From WJMT01 sp041686095 (GTDB taxonomy: Bacteria > Acidobacteriota > Aminicenantia > Aminicenantales > Aminicenantaceae), in the NCBI GenBank assembly GCA_041686095.1, contig JAWLEN010000064.1:1-13548 (forward strand): a DNA stretch of 13,548 nt. Direction: 5' to 3'. This document shows positions 1 to 6,469 of the stretch, in pieces; position 1 is the stretch's first letter; every line of letters begins with the position of its first letter. The notes beneath the pieces are model-generated. The model had not been told where the DNA came from. It did not search any database and saw only the letters and a list, made by a program, of their open reading frames with translations. A program made the translations under genes and the position numbers.

Positions 1-80
1 ATAGAGCCCCCGCCTATGCCGAACATCCCACTCATAAATCCAGCGGCAATGCCAATTAATAAGCCTGTGATGAGCAGCAT
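1..80 (-). CDS. TauE/SafE-family permease, N-terminus only
   Basis: The gene runs leftwards off the window; only about 26 codons are present. The translation begins MLLITGLLIG, continues into IAAGFMSGMFGIGGG, and is a single hydrophobic segment ending in a glycine-rich turn. This G-x-x-A-G-F-x-S-G-x-x-G-I-G-G-G pattern is the characteristic first repeat of the TauE/SafE (DUF81) family, inner-membrane exporters or permeases for sulfite, sulfonates and related anions. The ATG at 80 is the only reasonable start because a TAA lies in frame three codons upstream. No strong Shine-Dalgarno site is seen. A plausible extended -10 promoter lies at 107-135. The substrate cannot be inferred from this fragment. 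Confidence 0.8.
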   Translation of the reverse strand, partial: MLLITGLLIGIAAGFMSGMFGIGGGS

Positions 81-106
81 GGTTCTTTATGTTTTTTTGA
101 TTGTTT

Positions 107-135
107 ATTATAACAAATCTGAAAATAAGTATTAA
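107..135 (-). promoter_or_regulatory. Candidate promoter for the TauE/SafE gene
   Basis: Read on the minus strand, TTAATA (130-135) is followed after 17 bases by a perfect TATAAT (107-112), preceded by TG in the extended -10 position. It lies about 27 bases upstream of the ATG at 80. The prediction rests on consensus match and position only. Confidence 0.5.
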
Positions 136-188
136 ATATTATAGGGGGTTCAATAATAATAATAAATATTAAATAAAGGAAATAAAGG

Positions 189-550
189 GGGTCGCACCGC
201 GATATCTCGCGCTATCTTCTTTAATATTAATAACTTAACCTAATTTTCGCCCCTCAAAAAGCCGCTTAAATGAGATTTTTAATTTTTCTAAAAATTGATC
301 TTTAGCCCGGCCTGAAAAATGATGCCGCTGAGATTGACTTCCCCTTCTCGTTCATTTGACCAATTAATAGGAGTGTTCGGATCACCAATTAAAATCCCAG
401 GATATTTCTTCCCTGTGGAAATATTTTTCCGGGTTCCGTACCAGAGCATGGCATTTTCTTCTGAACCAGAGGATGTCCCAAAAAAAGTGTATTCCCAATC
501 AAGGTCACCAGAAATATCTTTGAACTTAACATACCTTCCTTTAGCTCCTA
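189..550. repeat. Direct repeat, copy A (362 bp, identical to 4879-5240)
   Basis: This block matches 4879-5240 base for base by eye, at a constant offset of 4690. It holds the 3' half of an outer-membrane protein gene (minus strand) and about 100 bp of downstream sequence. Together the two copies bracket the ABC transporter, RidA remnant, secreted protein and SurA-like gene, so recombination between them could delete or amplify that segment. An exact repeat of this length could also be an assembly breakpoint. Confidence 0.9.
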
Positions 551-564
551 TTGTTTTGGCTCAT
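288..564 (-). pseudogene. Internally deleted copy of the outer-membrane protein gene
   Basis: This is a second copy of the gene at 4978-5931. From 288 to 550 it matches 4978-5240 exactly; from 551 onward it matches 5918 onward, so 677 bp corresponding to 5241-5917 are missing. The deletion is not a multiple of three: from the conserved ATG (564) the reading frame gives M-S-Q-N-N-R-S and then stops. The Shine-Dalgarno site and promoter upstream are still present. No functional protein is expected, although the remnant may still be transcribed. The open frame on the opposite strand here is a by-product and also occurs antisense to the intact gene. Confidence 0.9.
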
Positions 565-592
565 TTTCATCTCCTTGAGTCATAATGCTTGA

Positions 593-621
593 ATTAAATA
601 TCAATTCACAGTGAATGTCAA
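593..621 (-). promoter_or_regulatory. Promoter with internal palindrome, upstream of the pseudogene
   Basis: On the minus strand TTGACA (616-621) and TTTAAT (593-598) are separated by exactly 17 bases. The spacer contains the perfect palindrome ATTCAC-A-GTGAAT (604-616), well placed for a repressor to block RNA polymerase. The same promoter and palindrome precede the intact gene at 5960-5988, and a diverged version is at 3281-3309. Confidence 0.65.
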
Positions 622-668
622 TTCAAGTCAAGCCCTCACATCCTCTATGAAAATAGGACAAATGTCTA

Positions 669-697
669 TTGACTAAAACCCCAGCACAAAGTATTCG
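669..697 (+). promoter_or_regulatory. Candidate promoter of the ABC exporter operon
   Basis: TTGACT (669-674) and TATTCG (692-697) are separated by 17 bases, about 20 bases before the start codon. The -35 is good, the -10 mediocre. No clear operator is seen. Confidence 0.4.
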
Positions 698-718
698 TAT
701 ATAAAATGGAGTCAAATG

Positions 719-1630
719 ATGAATGTTGTGGAAATCGAAAATGTGACAAAAACCTTTGGTTCAGTCACTGCTGTGGATGAATTGTCCCTCAATGTCCCAA
801 AAGGGTGCATTTACGGTTTTATCGGACCCAACGGATCAGGGAAAACCACCACTCTGCGGATGATCATGAACATTTTCTATCCGGATTCAGGAACCATCCG
901 AACATTCGGTGAAGAGATGAAAGGGACCAGTACTGACCGCATCGGCTATCTCCCGGAAGAGAGGGGCATGTACAAAAAGATGAAGGTTCGTGACCTTCTC
1001 AAATTTTACGGGGAACTCAAAAGCGGCCGTAAAGTAGACAAAGACGTGGACTATTGGCTTGAGCGGCTGGAGCTCAGCGATTGGGGCCATAAAAAAATAG
1101 AAACCCTGAGCAAAGGGATGGGACAGAAAGTTCAGTTTATCTCCACCATTGTGGCCAAGCCCGAGCTTATCATCCTGGATGAGCCTTTTACCGGTCTGGA
1201 CCCGGTCAATGTGGAAGTGATCAAAGACGCTGTTCTGGACCTCAGGTCTCAGGGATCCACGGTGATCTTCAGCACCCATGACATGAATGTGGCTGATAAA
1301 ATGTGCGATTTCATATTCATGATATTCAAGGGACAAAAAGTTCTGGACGGAACTTTAGCCTCCATCCAGGAGAAGTACGGAAGCGATACCCTCCGAATCA
1401 GGACAGAGGGAGGAAGATCCACCCTGGACAACCTGGAAGGCGTTGACAGGATCACAGACTTCGGAAAACTCCAGGAGCTGCGCATAAAGCTGGGATTCGA
1501 TCATCAAGAAGTACTGAGACAGATCATGTCCCGCACTCAAGTCTACAGCTTTGAACTGGCCACTCCCACGCTGTATGAAATTTTCCTGAGAATCGCCGGG
1601 CCCGAAGCCAAGGAGCAGGTCGATGCATAA
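719..1630 (+). CDS. ABC transporter ATP-binding protein, NatA type
   Basis: This is the ATPase subunit that should power the membrane protein encoded directly downstream. The fold elements are in order (numbered from ATG 716): Walker A GPNGSGKT at 37-44, LPEERG at 79-84 in place of the usual Gln-containing Q-loop, signature LSKGMGQ at 131-137, Walker B LIILDEP at 151-157, and the switch His at 188. The YLPEERG stretch and the extra C-terminal domain of about 80 residues are typical of the NatA (COG4152) group of sodium or drug exporters. Two ATG codons stand in tandem; the second (719) is preferred because the GGAG at 708-711 then sits 7 bases upstream instead of 4. The stop overlaps the next gene by 8 bases, implying translational coupling. 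The substrate is unknown. Confidence 0.92.
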   Translation: MNVVEIENVTKTFGSVTAVDELSLNVPKGCIYGFIGPNGSGKTTTLRMIMNIFYPDSGTIRTFGEEMKGTSTDRIGYLPEERGMYKKMKVRDLLKFYGELKSGRKVDKDVDYWLERLELSDWGHKKIETLSKGMGQKVQFISTIVAKPELIILDEPFTGLDPVNVEVIKDAVLDLRSQGSTVIFSTHDMNVADKMCDFIFMIFKGQKVLDGTLASIQEKYGSDTLRIRTEGGRSTLDNLEGVDRITDFGKLQELRIKLGFDHQEVLRQIMSRTQVYSFELATPTLYEIFLRIAGPEAKEQVDA

Positions 1631-2939
1631 AACTCTGAGATTCATAAAACGGGAGTATCTGGCAGCAGTTAAAACAAAAGGATTCATTATCATGCTGGTT
1701 CTCATGCCGGTGCTGATGGGAGGAAGCGGCATTGCCATGTATCTCCTTCAAGGCCAGGTGGACACAAAGGATAAACGTGTGGTTATCGTGGATCGTTCCG
1801 GAATAGTGGCGGATATGGTTCTGAAAGCAGCTGAACAACGCAATGCAGCCGCTGTTTTCGATAAAGAGACCGGGAAAAAAGTCCGGCCTGCTTATGTGTT
1901 CGAAACGGCAGAGCCGGATGTCACAGATCCGCAAGCCCAAAGGCTGGAGCTTTCCGAACGCATACGAAAAGGGGAGCTTCACGCATTTTTAGAGATCGGC
2001 CAAAATGTCCTTCATCCTGAGGGTGACCCGAGCACATTTCAGATCAAATATCACGCAAAAAATGCAGCTATCGACAACGTCCGCAACTGGCTGAACAACA
2101 CCATCAATCCCTATCTCCGTAAGATCCGTTTGTCAGAGGAGGGGATCGAAGAATCCAAAGCTGACGAGATCATGACCTGGATTCAGGTGGATGCCATGGG
2201 ATTGGTATCTGTGGATGAAGAGACAGGCGCAATAAAGGAAGCCAGAAAAACCGGCGAAGCTGAGGCTATCCTCGTGCCGGTGGTGCTTTTTTTCCTGATG
2301 TTCATGCTGGTGATGATGGGGGCCATGCCCCTTCTCCAGAGCACTATGGAGGAAAAAACACAGCGTATAGCCGAAGTTCTCATGGGCAGTCTTCAGCCCC
2401 ACCAGTTTATGGCGGGAAAAGTCCTGGGAGGCCTGCTCGTTTCTTTGACCGGAGCCCTGGTTTATGTTGCTGGTGGTGTTTTTTTCCTGGGAAGAATGGG
2501 ATTGAGAGATCTTATTCCCTTTCATGTGATCCCCTGGTTTTTTGCCTTCCTCATCCTGGAAATCGTCATGGTGGGTTCGATTTTGGCAGCATTCGGATCA
2601 GCCTGCAATGATCCCAAGGACGCTCAGAACCTGACTTTCCCGGCTATGTTCCCGGTCTTTTTCCCCATGTTCGTTTTCATGCCTGTTTTGACGGAACCGA
2701 CCAGCGCTTTTGCCACCTGGCTTTCCATGTTTCCCCTTTTCACACCCATGCTCATGGTCATCAGAAAAGCCGCCCCTGTGGGTATCCCGGCATGGCAGCC
2801 CTGGGTTGGATTGGTAGGGGTACTGCTCTTTACTGCTTTTATCGTGTGGATCGGAGGACGGATATTTCGTGTCGGCATTCTTATGCAGGGTGGCCCGCCC
2901 AAGCTTTCCAACATGATCAAATGGTCTTTTCGCGGCTGA
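1623..2939 (+). CDS. ABC-2 type transporter permease, NatB type
   Basis: This is the membrane subunit partnering the upstream ATPase. The 438-residue protein has an N-terminal membrane helix (about 20-43), an extracytoplasmic domain of about 170 residues, then a cluster of helices at roughly 214-236, 269-289, 305-325, 339-357 and 394-414. The segment after the second helix, EEKTQRIAEVLMGS followed by LQPHQFMAGKVLG, is the conserved cytoplasmic coupling motif of the NatB/YhaP family (COG1668). The start is firm: AAGGAG at 1610-1615, 7 bases upstream, lies inside the previous gene, and the start overlaps that gene's stop (ATGCATAA). NatAB pairs export Na+ or act on drugs and peptides; nothing here fixes the substrate. 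The hairpin repeat begins 8 bases after the stop. Base composition is visibly more GC-rich than most genes further right. Confidence 0.9.
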   Translation: MHKTLRFIKREYLAAVKTKGFIIMLVLMPVLMGGSGIAMYLLQGQVDTKDKRVVIVDRSGIVADMVLKAAEQRNAAAVFDKETGKKVRPAYVFETAEPDVTDPQAQRLELSERIRKGELHAFLEIGQNVLHPEGDPSTFQIKYHAKNAAIDNVRNWLNNTINPYLRKIRLSEEGIEESKADEIMTWIQVDAMGLVSVDEETGAIKEARKTGEAEAILVPVVLFFLMFMLVMMGAMPLLQSTMEEKTQRIAEVLMGSLQPHQFMAGKVLGGLLVSLTGALVYVAGGVFFLGRMGLRDLIPFHVIPWFFAFLILEIVMVGSILAAFGSACNDPKDAQNLTFPAMFPVFFPMFVFMPVLTEPTSAFATWLSMFPLFTPMLMVIRKAAPVGIPAWQPWVGLVGVLLFTAFIVWIGGRIFRVGILMQGGPPKLSNMIKWSFRG

Positions 2940-2947
2940 TTCACAGT

Positions 2948-2986
2948 CGTCATTGCGAATCCTGCGGAGCAGGATGAAGCAATCTC
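2948..2986 (+). repeat. Dispersed hairpin repeat, copy 1
   Basis: ATTGC (2952-2956) pairs with GCAAT (2979-2983), and inside it TCCTGC (2960-2965) pairs with GCAGGA (2969-2974) around the loop GGA. The flanks CGTC and CTC are shared with the copies at 6047 and 10313, but the inner stem is completely different while still pairing. It lies directly downstream of the ABC operon and is followed within 10 bases by the CCGGACCC tandem repeat. It has no T-run after the stem, so it does not look like an intrinsic terminator. Confidence 0.75.
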
Positions 2987-2995
2987 AAAAAATTA

Positions 2996-3062
2996 GGTTA
3001 ATGAATAAACCGGACCCAATTTATTAATAAACCGGACCCAATTTATTTGGACCCAATTTATT
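2996..3062 (+). repeat. GGGTAAAT/CCGTCCCC-type repeat expanded in tandem (2.6 copies)
   Basis: This is a variant of the dispersed repeat found at seven other places in the window. Here a 22-bp unit (3004-3025, containing ATAAACCGGACCCAATTTA) is repeated perfectly at 3026-3047 and then partly at 3049-3062. The stop codon of the minus-strand RidA remnant (3058-3060) lies inside the last partial unit. Confidence 0.85.
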
Positions 3063-3309
3063 TGGCTGCGATCATGGATATCTCGACTTTAGCCTCTCTC
3101 ACCAATCCGGCTACCTGAACACAAGCCCGCGCCGGAGGATTTTCTGGAAAAAAAGCGGAATAAGCCTTGTTCATCTCAGCGTAATCTTCGAGGTCTGCCA
3201 GATATACCGTGCACTTCACCGCAACCACTTCCTCTAGGTCCGTAGTCTGGCAAAAGCTGAAGCAAAGAAAAAGCCCTATGATGAGAATACAATTCCCGGT
3301 GAATGTCAA
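3058..3309 (-). pseudogene. RidA/YjgF/YER057c/UK114-family remnant, C-terminal half
   Basis: The last 60 or so residues match the C-terminal half of RidA enamine/imine deaminases: VVAVKCTVYLADL, then a Tyr/Met/Asn-rich helix, NPPARACVQVAGL with the substrate-binding Arg of the PAR motif, and VEIS. RidA proteins are about 125-130 residues; roughly the first half is missing. Before it the frame reads ILIIGLFLCFSFC, a signal-peptide-like stretch, so the parent may have been an exported RidA relative. The only start-like codon is a TTG inside the -35 of the upstream promoter repeat, so no sensible start exists. I read it as promoter joined to signal core joined to C-terminal half, by deletion. 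The stop codon is contributed by a repeat unit. Confidence 0.75.
3281..3309 (-). promoter_or_regulatory. Diverged third copy of the palindrome promoter
   Basis: TTGACA (minus strand, 3304-3309) is followed by a near-palindrome, ATTCCCGGTGAAT on the plus strand (3292-3304), matching the promoters at 593-621 and 5960-5988. The CTCACATCC motif further upstream (to 3331) is also shared. The -10 position is degraded (TCTCAT). Confidence 0.5.
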
Positions 3310-3339
3310 TCAAAGGCAGATCCTCACATCCACCCTGCC

Positions 3340-3368
3340 TTGAAGTAGAATTTTTTATTTGCTAGTAT
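3340..3368 (+). promoter_or_regulatory. Candidate promoter of the secreted-protein gene
   Basis: TTGAAG (3340-3345) and TAGTAT (3363-3368) are separated by 17 bases and lie about 35 bases before the proposed start. The match is moderate. Confidence 0.4.
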
Positions 3369-3403
3369 AAAAATAGATGAAATAAAAAAAAGGAGGTACC
3401 CAA

Positions 3404-3877
3404 ATTATTAAAAAGAATTTATGTGTAAGCGTCCTTTTCATTTTTGGCTTTTTCATGATCAATATGCAAGGTGTTGTGGCCCAACAGGAGGACCAAAAGC
3501 TTCTGACACCAGAGGATGTGGAAGAAGTAACAGGGATGAAATATATCCAACTGATGCCCAAGGGTGAAGAGGAACAAGCCGTAGGCGATCTTAATTTTAC
3601 CAAGCAGGACGGGACACCAGTATTGATGGTGAATGTTCAGAGTGAAGCCGTGTATAAGGCCTGGAAAAATCAAGAAGGCCTTTTCCACTCTGATGTTCAA
3701 GGGCTTGGAGATGAAGCTTTTAAAGGACCAGAAACAGGCGATTCTCGTTATATCCTTGTTTTTCGCAAAGGAGAATACGCCGTTTCTCTTTCCAGCTATT
3801 TCGAGACTGAAGAAAAGCCTTTTTTAAGCGTGGATGATCTTAAAGAACTGGCTGATACAATTGATTCGCGTCTGTAA
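3404..3877 (+). CDS. Small secreted protein of unknown function, probable ATT start
   Basis: The mature region (about 130 residues) is not confidently recognisable. It begins LLTPEDVEEVTG, has a central GLGDEAF motif, then ILVFRKGEYAVSLS and a C-terminal helix ending DSRL. The GDEAF-plus-KG layout loosely recalls small extracytoplasmic lipoprotein families such as DUF3558, but I would not assign it. The first ATG (3455) would cut into the hydrophobic core of a signal peptide. Extending upstream to ATT at 3404 gives a textbook one: M-I-K-K, a hydrophobic core, and cleavage after GVVA at about residue 26. A perfect AGGAGG (3391-3396) sits exactly 7 bases before this ATT. The start is therefore either a rare ATT codon or an ATG that has mutated. 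The next gene begins about 195 bases downstream. Confidence 0.75.
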   Translation: MIKKNLCVSVLFIFGFFMINMQGVVAQQEDQKLLTPEDVEEVTGMKYIQLMPKGEEEQAVGDLNFTKQDGTPVLMVNVQSEAVYKAWKNQEGLFHSDVQGLGDEAFKGPETGDSRYILVFRKGEYAVSLSSYFETEEKPFLSVDDLKELADTIDSRL

Positions 3878-4072
3878 CTAAGATTCAGGAGGATTTTTAA
3901 TTGAGTTGATTGTTTATTAGATTTTTGAAAAGTCCTTTTCTGAGAGAAATCACCTGAAGATAATTCCTGCCCACTGATTCTGCTGATTTGCATAATCGGC
4001 TTAAAGATGATAGGTTTTTAAAAGCAGATAAAAAAAAGAGCGATTTAACAAAATACAGAGAGGAGTCATTTT

Positions 4073-4792
4073 ATGAAGGTTCAATTTAATGGGAAGATTA
4101 TTTTTTACTCCATGTTAATGTCTGTTTTGATATTCGCAGTTTTAGCATTTGGTCAAGAGGCAAATCAGGGACAGTTAGAGCCGCAGGATGAGAAAGAAGT
4201 TGTGGCTGTTATTGATGGTGATGAAGTGTACATGGAAGAGCTGGATCAGATGATCAATCTGCAGCAGACAATGATTCAGATTCAACAACAAAACCCCCAA
4301 TTGGTTAATTTTCTTTTTAATTCACCTGAGGGGCAGGATTTTATTGAGGCTTTTAAGAGAAGTCAGTTGGAAGAGTTGATTATTAAAAAACTTTTGGAAA
4401 GAGAAGTTGGAAGAGAAAGTATAAATTTAACTCAAGAAGACAAAGATAGATATTTCAATGAACAGGTGGAAATGATCAAACAGCAGCAAAACATGAGTGA
4501 CGAAGATTTATTAAAGGCTCTCAATAATCAGGGAATTGGATCTATGGTGCAGTTTAAACAAATGTTTCTTCAGCAGGAGAGTGAAAATTTAAAAATACGC
4601 AAATTGATTGAGACAGTGGTTTTAGATAAAGTGGAGATATCAGATAAAGAAGCTGAAGAATTTTACAACCAAGGCGAATATAGAATGGAGTTTGAGGAAA
4701 TTAAAGACCAAATCAAAAAGGATCTGGCTCAACGGAAATATATAGATCAATTAAAGGAAAAAGCTGATATAGAAATTGTTCTGGATAAATAA
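4073..4792 (+). CDS. SurA-like periplasmic chaperone lacking the parvulin domain
   Basis: The protein carries an N-terminal signal sequence (positive start, hydrophobic core to about residue 27), then VVAVIDGDEVYMEELDQ, the typical entry into the SurA/PrsA N-terminal chaperone domain, followed by Gln- and Glu-rich amphipathic helices to about residue 190. In SurA and PpiD relatives a parvulin PPIase domain would follow VEISDKEAEEFY. Here that Tyr is followed by a short linker and directly by the C-terminal helix (FEEIKDQIKKDLAQRKY) and a final strand. The PPIase domain is absent without breaking the frame. The likely role is holding unfolded outer-membrane or secreted proteins in the periplasm; the outer-membrane protein gene downstream on the other strand would be a natural client. 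The start is fixed by AGGAG (4061-4065), 7 bases upstream. A weak TTGCAT/TAGGTT promoter lies at 3988-4016. Confidence 0.8.
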   Translation: MKVQFNGKIIFYSMLMSVLIFAVLAFGQEANQGQLEPQDEKEVVAVIDGDEVYMEELDQMINLQQTMIQIQQQNPQLVNFLFNSPEGQDFIEAFKRSQLEELIIKKLLEREVGRESINLTQEDKDRYFNEQVEMIKQQQNMSDEDLLKALNNQGIGSMVQFKQMFLQQESENLKIRKLIETVVLDKVEISDKEAEEFYNQGEYRMEFEEIKDQIKKDLAQRKYIDQLKEKADIEIVLDK

Positions 4793-4850
4793 TCTGGATT
4801 ATTCACGACCCCAATTTTCTCTCAATTCTCTCACTCCGCTCTAGTATAAT

Positions 4851-4886
4851 CAGTATAAAAGGGTCGCTCAGTATAAAAGGGTCGCA
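4851..4886 (+). repeat. 18-bp tandem duplication
   Basis: The unit CAGTATAAAAGGGTCGCT (4851-4868) is repeated at 4869-4886 with only the last base changed. The second unit overlaps the left edge of the long direct repeat that starts at 4879, so the duplication marks that boundary. Confidence 0.8.
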
Positions 4887-5240
4887 CCGCGATATCTCGC
4901 GCTATCTTCTTTAATATTAATAACTTAACCTAATTTTCGCCCCTCAAAAAGCCGCTTAAATGAGATTTTTAATTTTTCTAAAAATTGATCTTTAGCCCGG
5001 CCTGAAAAATGATGCCGCTGAGATTGACTTCCCCTTCTCGTTCATTTGACCAATTAATAGGAGTGTTCGGATCACCAATTAAAATCCCAGGATATTTCTT
5101 CCCTGTGGAAATATTTTTCCGGGTTCCGTACCAGAGCATGGCATTTTCTTCTGAACCAGAGGATGTCCCAAAAAAAGTGTATTCCCAATCAAGGTCACCA
5201 GAAATATCTTTGAACTTAACATACCTTCCTTTAGCTCCTA
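4879..5240. repeat. Direct repeat, copy B (identical to 189-550)
   Basis: The block matches copy A without a mismatch by eye. Beyond 5240 the intact gene continues with 677 bp that copy A lacks; homology resumes at 5918-6010, where about 5 of 93 positions differ from 551-643. Confidence 0.9.
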
Positions 5241-5931
5241 TGACAAATGCGGAATTCTGAGTGAAACTGAATTCAAAATGAATACCTCCATGAAAACCCA
5301 TGGCATCAGGATTGGCGCTCCAGGTCTCTTCATAGTGGTAGTTCATGCTTCCTGTTTGATAATTTTCCCAGTCTATTTTTCCCATATAATATCCCCAACC
5401 AGCATTGAAAATGATTTTCACAGCACGTCCCATTGGAGCCCCGAAATAGAGGCTTAAAGTAACAGGAACAGCTGAGAATTTAGGATAAACAGTGGCTTCA
5501 ATTGCATTCTGAGGAGAATAAGCCTCTAGCGTACTTTCTTTTTGGGCAGAGATATAACCAGATCCAATCCCGATTCCAAAATAAGGCATGAGGTTTATCA
5601 ATATCTCCCCGCTAAAATCCATTCCCATTTTGATGGGTTCAAGTTCAGATTCTATAGAGGAATTAGGAATATCATTATAATAATCATTGTATCCCTGCAG
5701 GTGATCATTGAAGTCATTTCTCATTAACATAAAACCGCCGCCCATAAGTCTGAGTCCCGCTTTGATTCCGTTTCTGTTCTGATGAGTCAGAGTGTAAGGT
5801 TCTTGATTCTTTGTTTTGGATTTGGTTTTGAAAAGATTCAGCTCGATTTCCTCTGCTGACGCACTGCCTGGCAGAATGAGAAGAACCATGCTGATAATCG
5901 TGATGAATCCCCACCATTTGTTTTGGCTCAT
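4978..5931 (-). CDS. Outer-membrane beta-barrel protein of unknown function
   Basis: This is a predicted outer-membrane protein of 317 residues. It has a signal peptide (residues 1-26, ending GSASA before EE), then alternating hydrophobic/polar strands rich in Gly, Tyr and aromatic residues, such as GIGIGSGYIS and NAGWGYYMG. It ends in the strand IIFQAGLKINF, whose terminal Phe is the classic signal for assembly by the BAM machinery. No known family is recognised beyond the general OMP barrel type. The start at 5931 is preferred over the ATG at 5937 because AAGGAG (5938-5943) abuts the first ATG but sits 6 bases from the second. The promoter at 5960-5988 carries a palindrome in its spacer. 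A broken second copy lies at 288-564. Confidence 0.8.
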   Translation of the reverse strand: MSQNKWWGFITIISMVLLILPGSASAEEIELNLFKTKSKTKNQEPYTLTHQNRNGIKAGLRLMGGGFMLMRNDFNDHLQGYNDYYNDIPNSSIESELEPIKMGMDFSGEILINLMPYFGIGIGSGYISAQKESTLEAYSPQNAIEATVYPKFSAVPVTLSLYFGAPMGRAVKIIFNAGWGYYMGKIDWENYQTGSMNYHYEETWSANPDAMGFHGGIHFEFSFTQNSAFVIGAKGRYVKFKDISGDLDWEYTFFGTSSGSEENAMLWYGTRKNISTGKKYPGILIGDPNTPINWSNEREGEVNLSGIIFQAGLKINF

Positions 5932-5959
5932 TTTCATCTCCTTGAATCATGATGTTTGG

Positions 5960-5988
5960 ATTAAATATCAATTCACAGTGAATGTCAA
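5960..5988 (-). promoter_or_regulatory. Promoter of the outer-membrane protein gene with operator-like palindrome
   Basis: TTGACA (5983-5988, minus strand) and TTTAAT (5960-5965) are separated by 17 bases, and the perfect palindrome ATTCAC-A-GTGAAT occupies 5971-5983 between them. Near-consensus spacing and a 13-bp palindrome in the spacer suggest a regulated promoter; the regulator is not identifiable. Confidence 0.7.
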
Positions 5989-6046
5989 TTCAAGCCAAGC
6001 CCTCACATCCCCGAACCTCGTTACTGCCATGCTTTCGTCTTCTCCT

Positions 6047-6084
6047 CGTCATTGCGATGCTTTCGAAGAAAGCGAAGCAATCTC
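6047..6084 (+). repeat. Dispersed hairpin repeat, copy 2
   Basis: ATTGC (6051-6055) pairs with GCAAT (6077-6081), and inside it GCTTTC (6059-6064) pairs with GAAAGC (6068-6073) around the loop GAA. It is flanked by CGTC and CTC as in copies 1 and 3. A partial copy of its left arm (GCCATGCTTTCG) precedes it at about 6026-6036. This is the one hairpin copy not closely followed by the CCGTCCCC repeat. Confidence 0.8.
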
Positions 6085-6156
6085 CTCCTTCCCCATGCCG
6101 CTCCGCAATCAGATAGGCAATCCATCCGAGTCTTCTTTTTCGAATAGTGCTGCTAA

Positions 6157-6432
6157 ATGAAAAACAACTTGCGTTTAGTATCATATCTTCCTCGGAAATC
6201 TACAGAGATAGTTTCAGCACCAAAAGTGTATGCCTTTGATACAGGATTTGTTTGTCATTATAAAGGATGGACTTCACTGAGGAATGAAGACTTGGGATTG
6301 CTGTGGGAGCATTTTGTCTTGAATGAAATTCTAGCCAGAAATCAGGAGCGCAGACTTCATTATTGGCGGGACAAACGGCATCATGAGGTCGATTTTGTTT
6401 TGCCCAAAAAAGACAGAAGGGTAAATAGATAA
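6157..6432 (+). pseudogene. DUF4143-family AAA ATPase remnant
   Basis: The frame encodes 91 residues resembling the C-terminal part of DUF4143 ATPases, with APKVYAFDTGF, then NEDLGLLWEHFVLNEI, and YWRDKRHHEVDFV. The last is the acidic part of a PD-(D/E)XK-like nuclease fold. The P-loop ATPase domain and winged helix are missing upstream, and the downstream end with the partner E-x-K is cut off: the frame runs into the dispersed repeat at 6419 and stops inside it at TAA (6430-6432). It differs considerably from the intact ATPase at 9157-10287, so it comes from a different family member. Confidence 0.7.
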
Positions 6433-6446
6433 AGCGTCCCCAATTT
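6419..6446 (+). repeat. GGGTAAAT/CCGTCCCC dispersed repeat
   Basis: It starts GGGTAAAT and ends GCGTCCCCAATTT, with one change (AAAGCG for AAACCG). It ends the DUF4143 remnant and is followed immediately by a crumb of relE. Confidence 0.8.
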
Positions 6447-6447
6447 C

Positions 6448-6469
6448 TAAAGGAAGATTTCAGGGTCTT
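6448..6469 (+). pseudogene. 22-bp crumb of a relE toxin gene
   Basis: This matches 8911-8932 inside the intact relE-type gene (the LKGRFQGL codons) at 21 of 22 positions. It lies between the dispersed repeat and the stop codon of arsM. It is too short to be a gene, but the match is unlikely by chance because the relE locus has other fragments nearby. Confidence 0.5.

Noticed and set aside
189..290. GCGA-TATC-TCGC short palindrome as a terminator for the outer-membrane protein gene.
   Set aside because: The stem is only four pairs, with no T-run at the right place on the minus strand.
319..585. Plus-strand open frame of 88 codons that also appears at 5009-5260.
   Set aside because: Both are antisense to the outer-membrane protein gene and its pseudogene. 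The frame is shared because the DNA is duplicated, and it has no ribosome site or protein-like features.
1524..1982. Minus-strand open frames opposite the ABC genes.
   Set aside because: The plus-strand genes have full family motifs, good ribosome sites and a translational overlap; the opposite frames have none of these.
2996..3062. Tandem repeat as a CRISPR array.
   Set aside because: The 22-bp units are directly adjacent with no unique spacers, and no cas gene is present.
3307..3309. TTG start for the RidA-like frame.
   Set aside because: It is the -35 hexamer of the promoter repeat, so it would lie upstream of any transcript start; there is no ribosome site.
3633..3827. Second open frame overlapping the secreted-protein gene.
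   Set aside because: It is a shifted frame of the real gene, with no ribosome site and no domain-like sequence.
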